A DNA stretch of 18,411 nt from Propionibacteriaceae bacterium UBA4569 (GCA_002387005.1 DGKN01000081.1:3303-21713), one strand, 5' to 3'. Positions 1 to 7,864 are shown, counted from the first letter of the stretch. Made by a program: numbers and translations. Notes: generated by a model not told the origin, from the sequence alone.

Positions 1-2
1 AG

Positions 3-1013
3 CGCTACCCGGCGACCAGCATCGTGCAGATGGCCAAATGACCGATGCTCAAGTTGACCGACCGGGCCCGCATCGGCGCCTCGGTCGCGGCCTCATTGGC
101 CCTGCCCATGAAGCTCGCCAACCGCACCACGTCGGTGAATTGGCTGCGCACCACGGCCGGGGCCAGCGCCATGGAGGCCTTTTGGACACCCATCCTGCGC
201 GCCAAGCTCGGCACCCAGGCTGAGCGTGTCTCGGCCACTTTCGTCGTGTCCACCTTCCGTCGCCTCGTCAAGGCCATGCTCGACCAGAAGGGCAATCGCT
301 TCGGCGTGCTGCCGGGCGGGTACGCCCCGGTCTTCGAGGAGATGCTGAGCCGGGTTCAGGCAGCAGGCGGTGAGATTCGCACTAGCGTGGCCGCTCAGTC
401 CGTTGAGTCGCTGCCTTCGGGCGGGGTGCGTGTCACCCTCGACGACGGACAGTCGATCGAAGGCGACCGCGTCTTCGTCACGACGCCGGCGCCCATCGTC
501 GAAAGACTGGTAGGCGCCCTCACCGACGCAGAGCGGCAACAGCTGAGCCGTCCGCTGTTGGGAGTCGTGTGCGGGAGTTTCCTCCTGGCCACCCCTCCGA
601 ACGACAGCTACATCACCTACTTGGTGGACGATCTGGGGCTGACCGGCGTGATCGGCATGCACGCCCTGATCCCCGCCCAGCAGACCGGCGGCGCGAGCCT
701 CGTCTACCTGCCGCACTACTGCGCTCCGGACGACAAGTGGTTCGAACTCTCCGACGACGAGGTGCGCGCGCGAATGCTGGACGCCCTGGCCAAGGCCTTC
801 CCCGACTTCACTCCGGAAGTGCTGGCCAGCAGCATCAACCGCGCCCGGCACGTCGTCCCACTTCCCGTCCCCGGGGCTGGCAAACCCCTCCCATTCACCA
901 CCTCCATTCCCGGCGTGCACGTGGTGGGAACCGCCCAGAACACCACGGGAACTCTCAACGTCGAGGCCTCGCTGGAGCTGGTCGACGCGGCCCTGGACAC
1001 ACTGGTCGTCTGA
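3..1013 (+). pseudogene. FAD/NAD(P)-dependent oxidoreductase (amine oxidase / phytoene-desaturase-like), 5' partial, interrupted by in-frame TGA
   Basis: The intact reading frame from ATG 45 (322 aa) is the substrate-binding and C-terminal part of a flavin amine-oxidase/desaturase-like protein. It has a FWTPILRAKLG stretch, FGVLPGGYAPVFEEML, and a C-terminal FAD-contact segment IPGVHVVGTAQNTTGTLN. Such proteins are usually about 420-450 aa with an N-terminal GxGxxG Rossmann motif, which is absent here and would lie left of the window. The same frame is open from position 3 to a TGA at 39-41 and reads RYPATSIVQMAK, with 11 of 12 codons ending in G or C, so it looks coding. In family members I remember, this stretch runs straight into the residues that follow the TGA. 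I therefore read the gene as broken by one nonsense codon. Alternatives are a sequencing error, or re-initiation at ATG 45, three bases after the stop and without a Shine-Dalgarno. Substrate unknown; the carbohydrate context suggests lipid or sugar modification. Confidence 0.6.
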
Positions 1014-1069
1014 CTTTCTGAGAAACTGGCTCCGGCGAGAGTCGATCAAAACAAATCAGGGGGAAGCAC

Positions 1070-2059
1070 ATGAAGGTCTTGGTCGTCGGCGGTGCTGGCT
1101 ATATCGGGAGTACAGTCACGTCCGCCTGCCTCGATGCTGGCCACGACGTGGTGGTGATGGATGATCTGTCGACGGGGCGTCGCGAGTTCACCGATGGGCG
1201 GACGCTCATCGAAGCCGACTTCGCCGACCGACGCGCTTTGGATGAGGTGTTCAGCGCTGGGGATGTGGACGCCGTTGTGCACTGCGCTGCGAAGATCGTT
1301 GTCCCCGAATCGGTCGCCGAGCCGCTCGCCTACTTCGAGAACAACGTCGGCAAGACCCTCGACCTTCTCACGGCGATGGCCGACCACGGCGTCAACCGAT
1401 TGCTCTTCAGCTCGTCTGCCTCAATCTACGCACCCGACGACAACTTCACCGTGACCGAAGACTCTCCAATAGCTCCGGCGAGCCCTTACGCGCGCACCAA
1501 GGCAATGATGGAGCAGGTCTTCGGCGACGTGGCGGCAGCAAGCGCGCTGCGAGTGCTGAGCCTGCGCTACTTCAACCCCATCGGAACGGACCCACGGCTG
1601 CGCACCGGCCAGCAGATCGAACACCCCACCCACGTGATGGGCAAGCTGCTCGACGCATGGCTCGAGGAGCGGCCATTCACGGTCACCGGGGTGAAGTGGC
1701 CTACGCGGGACGGGTCGGGAATCCGCGACTTCATCCACGTGTGGGACCTGGCCAAGGCGCACGTAGCCGCCCTGGAGCGCTTCGACCAGGTCACTGGGCG
1801 CGAGCCTGCTGTGGCCATCAACCTCGGCACCGGACGAGGGGTAACCGTCCGTGAATTGGTCGCTGCTTTCGAGGCTGCAACAGGCAAGCCCCTCGAGGTT
1901 GTCGAGGGCCCGCCCCGCCCCGGAGATGTCGCCGGTACCTACACCGTCAGCGACCGAGCAGCCAGGCTGCTGGGCTGGCGGTCTGAACTCACCGAGGTGG
2001 ACGGCGTCCGTGACGCGATCGCATGGCTACCCGTGCGGAAGCAGAAGCTCGGCTATTAG
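1070..2059 (+). CDS. galE: UDP-glucose 4-epimerase-type NAD-dependent sugar epimerase (extended SDR)
   Basis: A 329-aa cytosolic extended short-chain dehydrogenase of normal GalE length. The N-terminus has the NAD-binding GGAGYIG (residues 7-13) followed by DDLSTG (31-36). The catalytic set is SSSASIY (114-120) with Y140 and K144 of YARTK. RYFNPIG (166-172), RDFIHVWDLA (219-228) and PRPGD (282-286) are GalE-family landmarks. GalE enzymes interconvert UDP-glucose and UDP-galactose, and some also take UDP-GlcNAc/GalNAc; the sequence alone does not settle which. Start chosen at ATG 1070, preceded by aggggga at 1058-1064. It lies 56 nt after the oxidoreductase gene and is followed by a 140-bp gap with its own promoter candidate, so it probably ends the upstream transcription unit. 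It would supply a nucleotide sugar to the nearby glycosyltransferases. Confidence 0.88.
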   Translation: MKVLVVGGAGYIGSTVTSACLDAGHDVVVMDDLSTGRREFTDGRTLIEADFADRRALDEVFSAGDVDAVVHCAAKIVVPESVAEPLAYFENNVGKTLDLLTAMADHGVNRLLFSSSASIYAPDDNFTVTEDSPIAPASPYARTKAMMEQVFGDVAAASALRVLSLRYFNPIGTDPRLRTGQQIEHPTHVMGKLLDAWLEERPFTVTGVKWPTRDGSGIRDFIHVWDLAKAHVAALERFDQVTGREPAVAINLGTGRGVTVRELVAAFEAATGKPLEVVEGPPRPGDVAGTYTVSDRAARLLGWRSELTEVDGVRDAIAWLPVRKQKLGY

Positions 2060-2158
2060 AGGTGTTCCTTGCCCCATCGGCTGAGGATTGCCTGTCCGCT
2101 CGGTAGCGAAGCGCCTAGTCCAACCACCCCTCGGTCATCCCGACCCAACCCGCGTTAC

Positions 2159-2164
2159 TAGGGT
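2159..2164 (+). promoter_or_regulatory. Candidate -10 box (TAGGGT) for the deacetylase-wecB operon
   Basis: TAGGGT fits the actinobacterial TANNNT -10 pattern. It would place the transcript start near 2171 and leave a leader of about 29 nt with the GGGGGA Shine-Dalgarno at 2191-2196. No convincing -35 box is seen. The same hexamer stands upstream of the aldo/keto reductase gene at 12940-12945. The rest of the 2060-2199 gap shows no gene. Confidence 0.35.
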
Positions 2165-2199
2165 GGGGACGTAGCGTGTCACGGGGAACTGGGGGAAAA

Positions 2200-3216
2200 A
2201 TGAACAAGCCGATGGCGAGCGTGGGGCTCGACGCGGACAATTTCTGGAGCTACAAGCGCACGCATGGTGACGCGGACTGGGTGGAACGCCCCAGCTACCT
2301 GCCGATCCTGGGCGAGCGGATGGTCGACTGCTTCACCAAGCACGATCTGAAGCCCTCGGTCTTCGTGGTCGGCGCCGACGCCGCTGCCGCCGACGGGCCC
2401 GACTTCGTCGGCCGTCTCGTCGAGTACGGCTGCGAGATCGCCTCCCACTCCTACGAGCATGAGCCCTGGCTGCACCTCTACTCCCCGGAGAAGCTGCGCG
2501 ACGAACTCAAGCGCACCGAGGACGCCCTGCAGGCTGCCGGCGCGCCGAAGCCCCGCGGTTTCCGCGCCCCCGGCTTCGCGATGTCGCCGGACCTGATGCG
2601 CGCCCTGGTCGAGCTCGACTACGACTACGACTGCTCGGTGCTCGCCACCTGGATCGGCCCCTTCGCCCGCCAGTACTACCTGCGCACCAACAAGGGCCTC
2701 ACCAAGGAGGAGCGCAAGGACCGCAAGGCCCTGTTCGGCTCGCTGTGGGACGCCGCCCTGCCCAACAAGCCCTTCACCTGGAAGGCCCCCTGCGAACACG
2801 GCACCGCTGGCGTCCAGAGCCCGGCCGTTCAGCTGACCGAGGTTCCCGTGACGGTGTTCCCGCTCGTCCGGGTGCCGATCCACGCGTCCTACGTCATCTA
2901 CCTCTCGGGCTATTCGATGCCCGTCGCAAAGGCCTACATCAAGGCCGCGCTGGCCTTCTGCAAAGCCACCGGCACCCAGCCCTCGCTGCTGCTGCACCCG
3001 CTCGACCTGCTGGACGGCAAGGACGCCCCCGGCCTGGAGTTCTTCCCCGGCATGAACATGCCGCTGGGCAAGAAGCAGGAGATGCTCGACTTCGTGCTGG
3101 ACGAGTTCAACAACGCCTTCAACCTGGTCAACGTCGCCGAGCACGCGGAGAGCATCAAGGGCATCCCGGTCAAGGAACGCTCGATCGACCTGCTGGCCCG
3201 CGGCCGCGAGGCCTGA
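2200..3216 (+). CDS. Cytosolic NodB-fold (CE4) polysaccharide/amino-sugar deacetylase
   Basis: A 338-aa protein with a NodB fold: motif 1 GLDADNFW (D11, D13), motif 2 SHSYEHEP with the H83-x3-H87 metal pair, motif 3 FRAPGF (R122, P124) and a late LLLHPLDLL with H266. Motif 1 is DAD rather than the usual TFDDG, which resembles the HpPgdA/PuuE subgroup; as I recall, HpPgdA binds metal through D12/H86/H90, nearly the same spacing. No signal peptide or membrane helix is present, so it should act in the cytosol, unlike secreted peptidoglycan deacetylases. Family members remove N-acetyl (or N-formyl) groups with a divalent metal. Start: ATG 2200 has GGGGGA 4 nt upstream; the longer GTG 2176 start has no such site. 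It lies 6 nt before wecB, which points to a substrate such as a nucleotide- or lipid-linked HexNAc. The substrate is inferred. Confidence 0.8.
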   Translation: MNKPMASVGLDADNFWSYKRTHGDADWVERPSYLPILGERMVDCFTKHDLKPSVFVVGADAAAADGPDFVGRLVEYGCEIASHSYEHEPWLHLYSPEKLRDELKRTEDALQAAGAPKPRGFRAPGFAMSPDLMRALVELDYDYDCSVLATWIGPFARQYYLRTNKGLTKEERKDRKALFGSLWDAALPNKPFTWKAPCEHGTAGVQSPAVQLTEVPVTVFPLVRVPIHASYVIYLSGYSMPVAKAYIKAALAFCKATGTQPSLLLHPLDLLDGKDAPGLEFFPGMNMPLGKKQEMLDFVLDEFNNAFNLVNVAEHAESIKGIPVKERSIDLLARGREA

Positions 3217-3222
3217 GCAAGG

Positions 3223-4344
3223 ATGAGCACGCAGACAAGCTCGAACGACGTCGTCATCGTCCTCGGCACCCGCCCCGAGGCGATCAAGCTGGCCGGCATC
3301 GCGCGTTCCCTCGGGAAGCGTGGACGGGTGGTGCACACCGGCCAGCACTACGACGCGAACATGTGGGGACGGGTGCTCGACGACCTCGCTGGGGTGCAGG
3401 TGAGCGAGCACATCGAGATCGGCGGCCGCAGCCGCGGTGAGCAGATCGGGCTGGCCGTGCAGGAGCTCACCCGCTACCTGACCGACCACCCGGCCCGCGC
3501 CGTCGTCGTCCAGGGCGACACCAATTCGACCCTCGCCGGTGCGATCGCCGCCAACACCTTGGGCATTCCGGTCGTCCACGTCGAGGCCGGGCTGCGGTCA
3601 CACGACCGGGGCATGCCCGAAGAGATCAATCGCATCCTCGTCGACCAGGTCGCCGAGCTGTGCTGCGCCCCGGTGCAGGCCAACGCCGACCAACTCGCGC
3701 ACGAGGGTGTCGCGAGCGAGCGCATCGTGCTCACCGGCAACACGCTGGCCGACGCGATGGTCTCGCTGGCGGCCACCGACGACGAACTGGCCGAGGTGAT
3801 GGCCAAGTACGGCGTCGAGCGGGACATGTTCGTGCTCTCGACGATTCACCGCGCCGGCACCGTCGACGACCAAGCGCAGCTCACCGCGCTGCTCGACGGC
3901 CTCGCTGCCGTCGCGAAGCGCACCACCGTGCTGCTGCCGCTGCACCCGCACACGCGCAAGAACATCGACGCGTGGGGCATCGGTGACCACCTCGGCGACA
4001 TCACGATCATCGAACCGCTTCCGCCCAAGGAGTTCATGGCGCTGGAGCAGACCGCCGGCCTGATCATCTCCGACTCCGGCGGCGTGCAGGAGGAGGCCTG
4101 TCTCTTTCGTCGTCCGCTGCTGGTGGTCCGCGACTCCACCGAACGCCCGGAGCTGCTGGACGGGTGGTGCCGCCTGCTCGGCGACGACGACCCGGTCGAG
4201 ACCCTGACCCAGGCCTGGTACGTCTCCGCCGGCTGGCGCGAGCAGCTCGCGCACCGCGACTTCCCGTACCGCACCGAGGCTGTCAGCGACGAGATCGTCG
4301 CCGAGATCGACCGGCGCTGGCCCGCCCGGGAGCGCACCGCGTGA
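3223..4344 (+). CDS. wecB: UDP-N-acetylglucosamine 2-epimerase (non-hydrolysing)
   Basis: A 373-aa GT-B-fold epimerase of normal length, interconverting UDP-GlcNAc and UDP-ManNAc in the cytosol. Landmarks in order: GTRPEAIKL (15-23), TGQHYD (39-44), QGDTNST (97-103), VEAGLRS (120-126), MPEEINRILVDQ (131-142), the STIHR block (206-210), LPLHPHTRKN (238-247), SDSGGVQEE (283-291) and VRDSTERPE (302-310). The family's usual HRxENVD reads HRAGTVD here, a modest departure. It starts 6 nt after the deacetylase stop, with aagg touching the ATG, so translation is probably coupled. Its stop overlaps the next gene's GTG by 4 nt (GTGA, 4341-4344). The product may be a ManNAc donor for a wall or capsular polymer, or the substrate pool for the neighbouring deacetylase and GT2. 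Confidence 0.9.
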   Translation: MSTQTSSNDVVIVLGTRPEAIKLAGIARSLGKRGRVVHTGQHYDANMWGRVLDDLAGVQVSEHIEIGGRSRGEQIGLAVQELTRYLTDHPARAVVVQGDTNSTLAGAIAANTLGIPVVHVEAGLRSHDRGMPEEINRILVDQVAELCCAPVQANADQLAHEGVASERIVLTGNTLADAMVSLAATDDELAEVMAKYGVERDMFVLSTIHRAGTVDDQAQLTALLDGLAAVAKRTTVLLPLHPHTRKNIDAWGIGDHLGDITIIEPLPPKEFMALEQTAGLIISDSGGVQEEACLFRRPLLVVRDSTERPELLDGWCRLLGDDDPVETLTQAWYVSAGWREQLAHRDFPYRTEAVSDEIVAEIDRRWPARERTA

Positions 4345-5138
4345 CGCTGTCGTACGTGCTGATCGGCCTGGCCGTCATCTCCTACGGCGTGGACGGTGTC
4401 CTGCTGACGAAGGGCTCCCAGGCCGACGGCGGGGCGCTGCACTCCAAGTTCTGGTGGTACGGGACGATGCTGCAGGGCGTCGGCTTCTTCCTCACCTTCG
4501 CCGCTCGCACCGACCTGCCGCTGCTGTTCGTGCAGGCTGCGTCGGTCGCCGCGCTGGCAGTGACCGCGCTGCTCAGCCAGTTGCTGGGCATGCACCGGCT
4601 GCGCTGGCTGGACGGGCTGGCCATCATCGGGATGATCGCCGGCCTCACGATGCTGGGCATGTCCACGCAGCCGGGCCCGACCACCTTCGTCCACCCCTGG
4701 ACCGTGCCGGTGCTGTTCGCAGCGCTGGCCGCCAGCCTTGTCTTCCTGCGCGGCCGCTGGCCAGCGGCGTGGTTTGGGCTTCTGGGCGGTCTCGGCTTCG
4801 GAACCAGCGCGATCGGCGCCCGACTGCTGGCCTCCAGCCCGGGACGGGTGTTCTGGCACTTCTGGGAATGGAGTACGACCGACTGGGTCCACGCCCTGCT
4901 GGTCCCCGCCGGGCTGGTCGTCGGCCAGGTCTTCCTCACCAAGGGGCTGGCAAGGCGCCCCGCCGTCACGGCGCTGGGCGCCATGTACCTCGCCAGCACC
5001 GTGTGGCCCATCCTGGTCGGGCTCGGGATGCTGCACGAGAATCCACGAACAGGCACCGCTCCGCTGGTCGTTCTGGGTACGATCATCACTCTGGCCGCGG
5101 CCCTCCGTCTCGTGCGACAGGGCGCCGCCAGCAACTGA
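4341..5138 (+). CDS. Multi-pass membrane protein, DMT/EamA-like; candidate lipid-sugar flippase
   Basis: A 265-aa, very hydrophobic protein with about nine or ten predicted membrane segments (roughly residues 3-22, 38-55, 61-83, 90-107, 118-136, 142-161, 182-200, 209-229, 240-258). The first helix carries a charged residue (D18, K24), and VFLTKGLARRPAVTALGAMYL (198-218) resembles the helix-hairpin region of drug/metabolite-transporter-type EamA repeats. The family match is by topology and general look, not by a diagnostic motif. It uses GTG 4341 inside wecB's last codons (4-nt overlap), so it is almost certainly translated together with wecB. ArnE/ArnF show that small DMT proteins can flip polyprenyl-phosphate sugars. 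With a deacetylase and GT2 next door, a flippase role is reasonable but inferred; export of another solute is possible. Confidence 0.65.
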   Translation: MTLSYVLIGLAVISYGVDGVLLTKGSQADGGALHSKFWWYGTMLQGVGFFLTFAARTDLPLLFVQAASVAALAVTALLSQLLGMHRLRWLDGLAIIGMIAGLTMLGMSTQPGPTTFVHPWTVPVLFAALAASLVFLRGRWPAAWFGLLGGLGFGTSAIGARLLASSPGRVFWHFWEWSTTDWVHALLVPAGLVVGQVFLTKGLARRPAVTALGAMYLASTVWPILVGLGMLHENPRTGTAPLVVLGTIITLAAALRLVRQGAASN

Positions 5139-5157
5139 CCGTTCTCGGGGGGCGACG

Positions 5158-6009
5158 ATGCCAACGCTGTGTCCTTTGTGCCTGCACGTGGGCCGCGACG
5201 AACTGCGCCCTGCCGGCAGCCGCGACTACCACTACCTGGTCTGCCGCACCTGCGGCGCAGGCCAGATCGACCCGATGCCGGACGACCTGCGCAGCCTCTA
5301 TGACCAGGGCTATTTCGTCGACGGGGGGTCCCGCGCCGGCTACGCCAACTACGAGGCGGACGAGGAGCTGCACCGCCGGACCGCAACAGAGCGCATCGCC
5401 CGGCTCACCGCCACGCTCGGCCCCGGCGCTCGTCCGGGCTCTTTGGTCGAAATCGGCTCGGCGACCGGTTTCGGCCTGCTCGAGGCTCAACGGGCCGGAT
5501 GGCAGGCCGTCGGCGTCGAGATCTCCGAATGGGCCGGCAACCGCGCGCGGGAGCGGGGAGCGAATGTCGTCCACACTCTCGAGGAGGTGCCGGACGCCCC
5601 CCACGATGCCGTCGCCTTCTTTCAGTCGCTTGAGCACCTTCCCGACCCGGTGGCGGCGTTGAAGCGGTCGGCCGAACTGCTGCGCCCGGGCGGGGTGCTG
5701 GTCTGCGAGACCTGGGACGCCCGCTCCCGCACCGCGCGGCTGACGGGATCGCGTTGGCAGCAGCTCAGCCCTCCCTCCGTGCTCTGGCTGTTCACCGAAC
5801 AGGCCATACGGGCCGCGGTCGAACCCTGGGGGCTGGAACTGACCAGCTGGCGCCGGACGGGCAAGAGCGTGAGCCTCGCCACCGTGGTGGGCCAGTCCCT
5901 TCCGGATGGAAGCCGGGCAAAGTCCTTGCTGGACGGGCGCCTGGGTCGCGTCGCCATCCCCTACCCGCTGGACGACCTCGTCACCTTCACCGCCGTCCGC
6001 CGCTCCTGA
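5158..6009 (+). CDS. SAM-dependent methyltransferase with N-terminal zinc ribbon
   Basis: A 283-aa class I methyltransferase. The N-terminus has CPLC (5-8) and C29/C32 of CRTC, a likely four-cysteine zinc site. The Rossmann part has the SAM-binding VEIGSATG (97-104), an acidic residue ending beta-2 (GVEIS, E121), SLEHLPDP (157-164, motif IV-like) and LRPGG (175-179). This domain pair is common in exopolysaccharide and antibiotic-sugar clusters, where such enzymes O- or C-methylate sugars or modify lipid-linked intermediates; the acceptor cannot be read from the sequence. The start at ATG 5158 lies 19 nt after the membrane-protein gene and follows a run of six G at 5147-5152. An upstream extension of this frame is a shadow of the preceding gene. 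It appears to be the last gene of the deacetylase operon. Confidence 0.8.
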   Translation: MPTLCPLCLHVGRDELRPAGSRDYHYLVCRTCGAGQIDPMPDDLRSLYDQGYFVDGGSRAGYANYEADEELHRRTATERIARLTATLGPGARPGSLVEIGSATGFGLLEAQRAGWQAVGVEISEWAGNRARERGANVVHTLEEVPDAPHDAVAFFQSLEHLPDPVAALKRSAELLRPGGVLVCETWDARSRTARLTGSRWQQLSPPSVLWLFTEQAIRAAVEPWGLELTSWRRTGKSVSLATVVGQSLPDGSRAKSLLDGRLGRVAIPYPLDDLVTFTAVRRS

Positions 6010-6070
6010 TGACCAACTGAGAAGTCTGCTTGGGACCTGGTTCAGCGGTGCCCCCCGCGGTTACCTTCAC

Positions 6071-6076
6071 TAACCT
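6071..6076 (+). promoter_or_regulatory. Candidate -10 box (TAACCT) for the GT2 gene
   Basis: TAACCT fits TANNNT and lies in the 117-bp gap after the methyltransferase gene. The transcript would start near 6083 and carry a leader of about 45 nt with a seven-G run at 6099-6105 and the gaggggg Shine-Dalgarno at 6114-6120. No clear -35 box is visible. The GT2 gene may equally be read through from upstream. Confidence 0.3.
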
Positions 6077-6126
6077 GTGGAGTGTTGACGCCTGCTCCGG
6101 GGGGGAGCGGCGCGAGGGGGTAACAC

Positions 6127-7236
6127 ATGTCCACGGTTCGTGGAACGGCTGGCGATGACGCACGGGCAACGGGATCGTTCGTGATCCCCTGCTTCCGCGA
6201 GGAGGCCACGGTCGCGCGCACGCTGCGCGAGATCGACAAACTCGCTCAGTCAAAGAACCAGTTCGACTGGGAGATCATCGTCGTCAACGACGGGTCGGAC
6301 GACGACACCCTCGGCGTGGCCACCCGCGCGGCCGAGACGCTCTCGACCCCCGTCCGGATCCTGTCCCACCGCCGCAATGCCGGCCTCGGCGCTGGCATGC
6401 GCACCGGCATCACCGCATCCACCGGCGACGTGGTGGTCGCCGTCGACTGTGACCTGTCCTACTCGGTCGACGACATCGCGCGCCTGATCGACACCTGGGC
6501 CGAATCCCACCCGCACATCGTCATCGCCTCCCCCTACATGGAGGGTGGCGCGTCCGTCCGCGTGCCGCGGCCGCTCGCCGTCCGGTCCCAGGCGGCGAAC
6601 AAGTTCCTCAACTTCACCGCCTACCACGACGTGAAGACCCTCACCGGCATGGTGCGCGCCTACGACGGGCCCTTCGTCCGCGGGCTGACGCTCAAGGCCG
6701 AGGGCCCCGACGTGATGGTCGAGATCATCTACAAGGCGCAGGTGCTGCGTGCACGAATCGTCGAGATCCCCGCGACGCTGTCCTGGGCCGGTCTGGAGCA
6801 GCGCGTCTCCCGCTCGGCGCTGACCTCGACCACCTCGCGACTGACCACCTACCGGCAGCTGATCAACGGCTACCTGTGGCGCCCCTTCTGGGTCCCGCTG
6901 CTGATGGGCCTGTTCTTCGGCGTCGTCGGCTTCATCCTCACCCTGACCGGGCACCTCGGTTGGGACGGCATCGCGACTGCGTCCTGCACGCTCGCCGTCG
7001 CGCTGACCGTGATGTCCTTGATGAGCCTGCAGTCGAAGCGTTACTTCGAGGAGCTGTACAACATGGGCTTCGGCATCCGGCGTTCGCTTCCGCAGGAGCC
7101 CATCCGTACACCGTCGATCGAGACGCGCATCGACGCCGCGAAGTCGTGGGTGCCGTCGAGCGTGCCAGACATCCCCGAGTGGCACGGAGCCTCCGCAGCT
7201 CCCGAGCCCTTCGAGCAGGTCACGGTCACGCACTGA
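6127..7236 (+). CDS. GT2 glycosyltransferase, polyprenyl-phosphate sugar synthase type, two C-terminal membrane helices
   Basis: A 369-aa protein. The GT-A catalytic domain covers residues 15-225: FVIPCFREE (18-26), VNDGSDDDT (53-61), NAGLGAGMRTG (84-94) and the metal-binding DCDLSY (107-112, DxD form). Two membrane helices follow at about 253-275 and 282-302, then a soluble tail of some 65 residues. The order resembles ArnC, GtrB, DPM1-like and PpgS-like enzymes, which move a sugar from a nucleotide donor to polyprenyl phosphate on the inner membrane face. Start at ATG 6127 with gaggggg at 6114-6120. The gene ends 16 nt from the convergent SanA-like gene, which closes the carbohydrate block. 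The donor sugar is unknown; UDP-HexNAc would fit the WecB and deacetylase context. The long tail beyond the helices is unusual for the short members of the group. Confidence 0.82.
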   Translation: MSTVRGTAGDDARATGSFVIPCFREEATVARTLREIDKLAQSKNQFDWEIIVVNDGSDDDTLGVATRAAETLSTPVRILSHRRNAGLGAGMRTGITASTGDVVVAVDCDLSYSVDDIARLIDTWAESHPHIVIASPYMEGGASVRVPRPLAVRSQAANKFLNFTAYHDVKTLTGMVRAYDGPFVRGLTLKAEGPDVMVEIIYKAQVLRARIVEIPATLSWAGLEQRVSRSALTSTTSRLTTYRQLINGYLWRPFWVPLLMGLFFGVVGFILTLTGHLGWDGIATASCTLAVALTVMSLMSLQSKRYFEELYNMGFGIRRSLPQEPIRTPSIETRIDAAKSWVPSSVPDIPEWHGASAAPEPFEQVTVTH

Positions 7237-7252
7237 CGTTGGCCCGGATCCC

Positions 7253-7864
7253 TCAGCAGCGGCCGAGGGCAATCTCCTTGGCGTACCCACCGAGCTGGTA
7301 GAGCACCTGGTAGCGCAACCAGTTGGCCTCCATGGGCCAGTGCACGCCAACCACTGGAATGTCCTGGCCCAGGCAGCGTTTCATGATGAATCGGGTGCGG
7401 GCAGCGTGGACGTCGACGGTGACGATCGTGAAGGTGGTCCAACCGTGTTTGGCTGCCAGTTCTCGAAGGTTCTGCGCCTCACCTCGGGTGGTTGAGGGGT
7501 TGGGCGGAAAACAGTAGACCGGCCATTCAGCGTCCTGGCCGCAGTAACGCTGATCCCACGAAGGGTTTGGCGTTGACAGGACGAGGTTCTTCGCGACGCC
7601 TTGGCTCATGAGCTCCTTGGCGTAGTCCACACGCCACGTATCCAAGGGGCCGAGCACGAACAGCACGTCCACCTGTTCGGTTGGCACGGGATCGTAGTGA
7701 GCGTGGTAGACGACCCGCTGCGCGAACTGGTGCAGCCCGACGCCAGCGACCAGGGCAAGCACCAGGGTGATCCCCGCGAACAAGCGCAGCCAATGCCGTC
7801 GAGGGCGCTCCCGTCGAACCAGCGTCACAGTGGCGGGGGCAGGGCTCTGCGTCACGTCCCTCAC
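7253..7864 (-). CDS. SanA/YdcF-like DUF218 membrane protein
   Basis: A 203-aa protein with an arginine-rich N-terminus (RRERPRR, 17-23), one membrane helix (about 25-45) and a DUF218-type outer domain: DVLFVLG (66-72), PPNPSTTRGEAQNL (120-133) and VTVDVHAARTRFIMKRC (148-164). C108 and C118 could form a disulfide in the outer part. DUF218 proteins such as SanA and YdcF affect envelope integrity or bind nucleotide-like ligands, but their reactions are poorly known. The start is GTG 7864 with gagggg about 4 nt upstream. It is divergent from ppgK (53-bp shared gap) and convergent with the GT2 gene. Similar proteins appear beside surface-polysaccharide genes, so an envelope role is likely but not shown. 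Confidence 0.7.
   Translation of the reverse strand: MRDVTQSPAPATVTLVRRERPRRHWLRLFAGITLVLALVAGVGLHQFAQRVVYHAHYDPVPTEQVDVLFVLGPLDTWRVDYAKELMSQGVAKNLVLSTPNPSWDQRYCGQDAEWPVYCFPPNPSTTRGEAQNLRELAAKHGWTTFTIVTVDVHAARTRFIMKRCLGQDIPVVGVHWPMEANWLRYQVLYQLGGYAKEIALGRC

Noticed and set aside
39..41. TGA read as selenocysteine in the FAD oxidoreductase
   Set aside because: No selenoprotein of this family is known to me and no SECIS-like hairpin is evident just after the codon; a nonsense change is simpler.
2176..2199. Upstream GTG start for the deacetylase
   Set aside because: No Shine-Dalgarno before it, and it would use the GGGGGA site of ATG 2200 as coding sequence.
2179..3579. A 466-aa minus-strand frame opposite the deacetylase and wecB
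   Set aside because: Composition-driven shadow of high-G+C coding DNA; rich in His/Val/Gly/Asp, no motif, and it crosses two well-supported genes.
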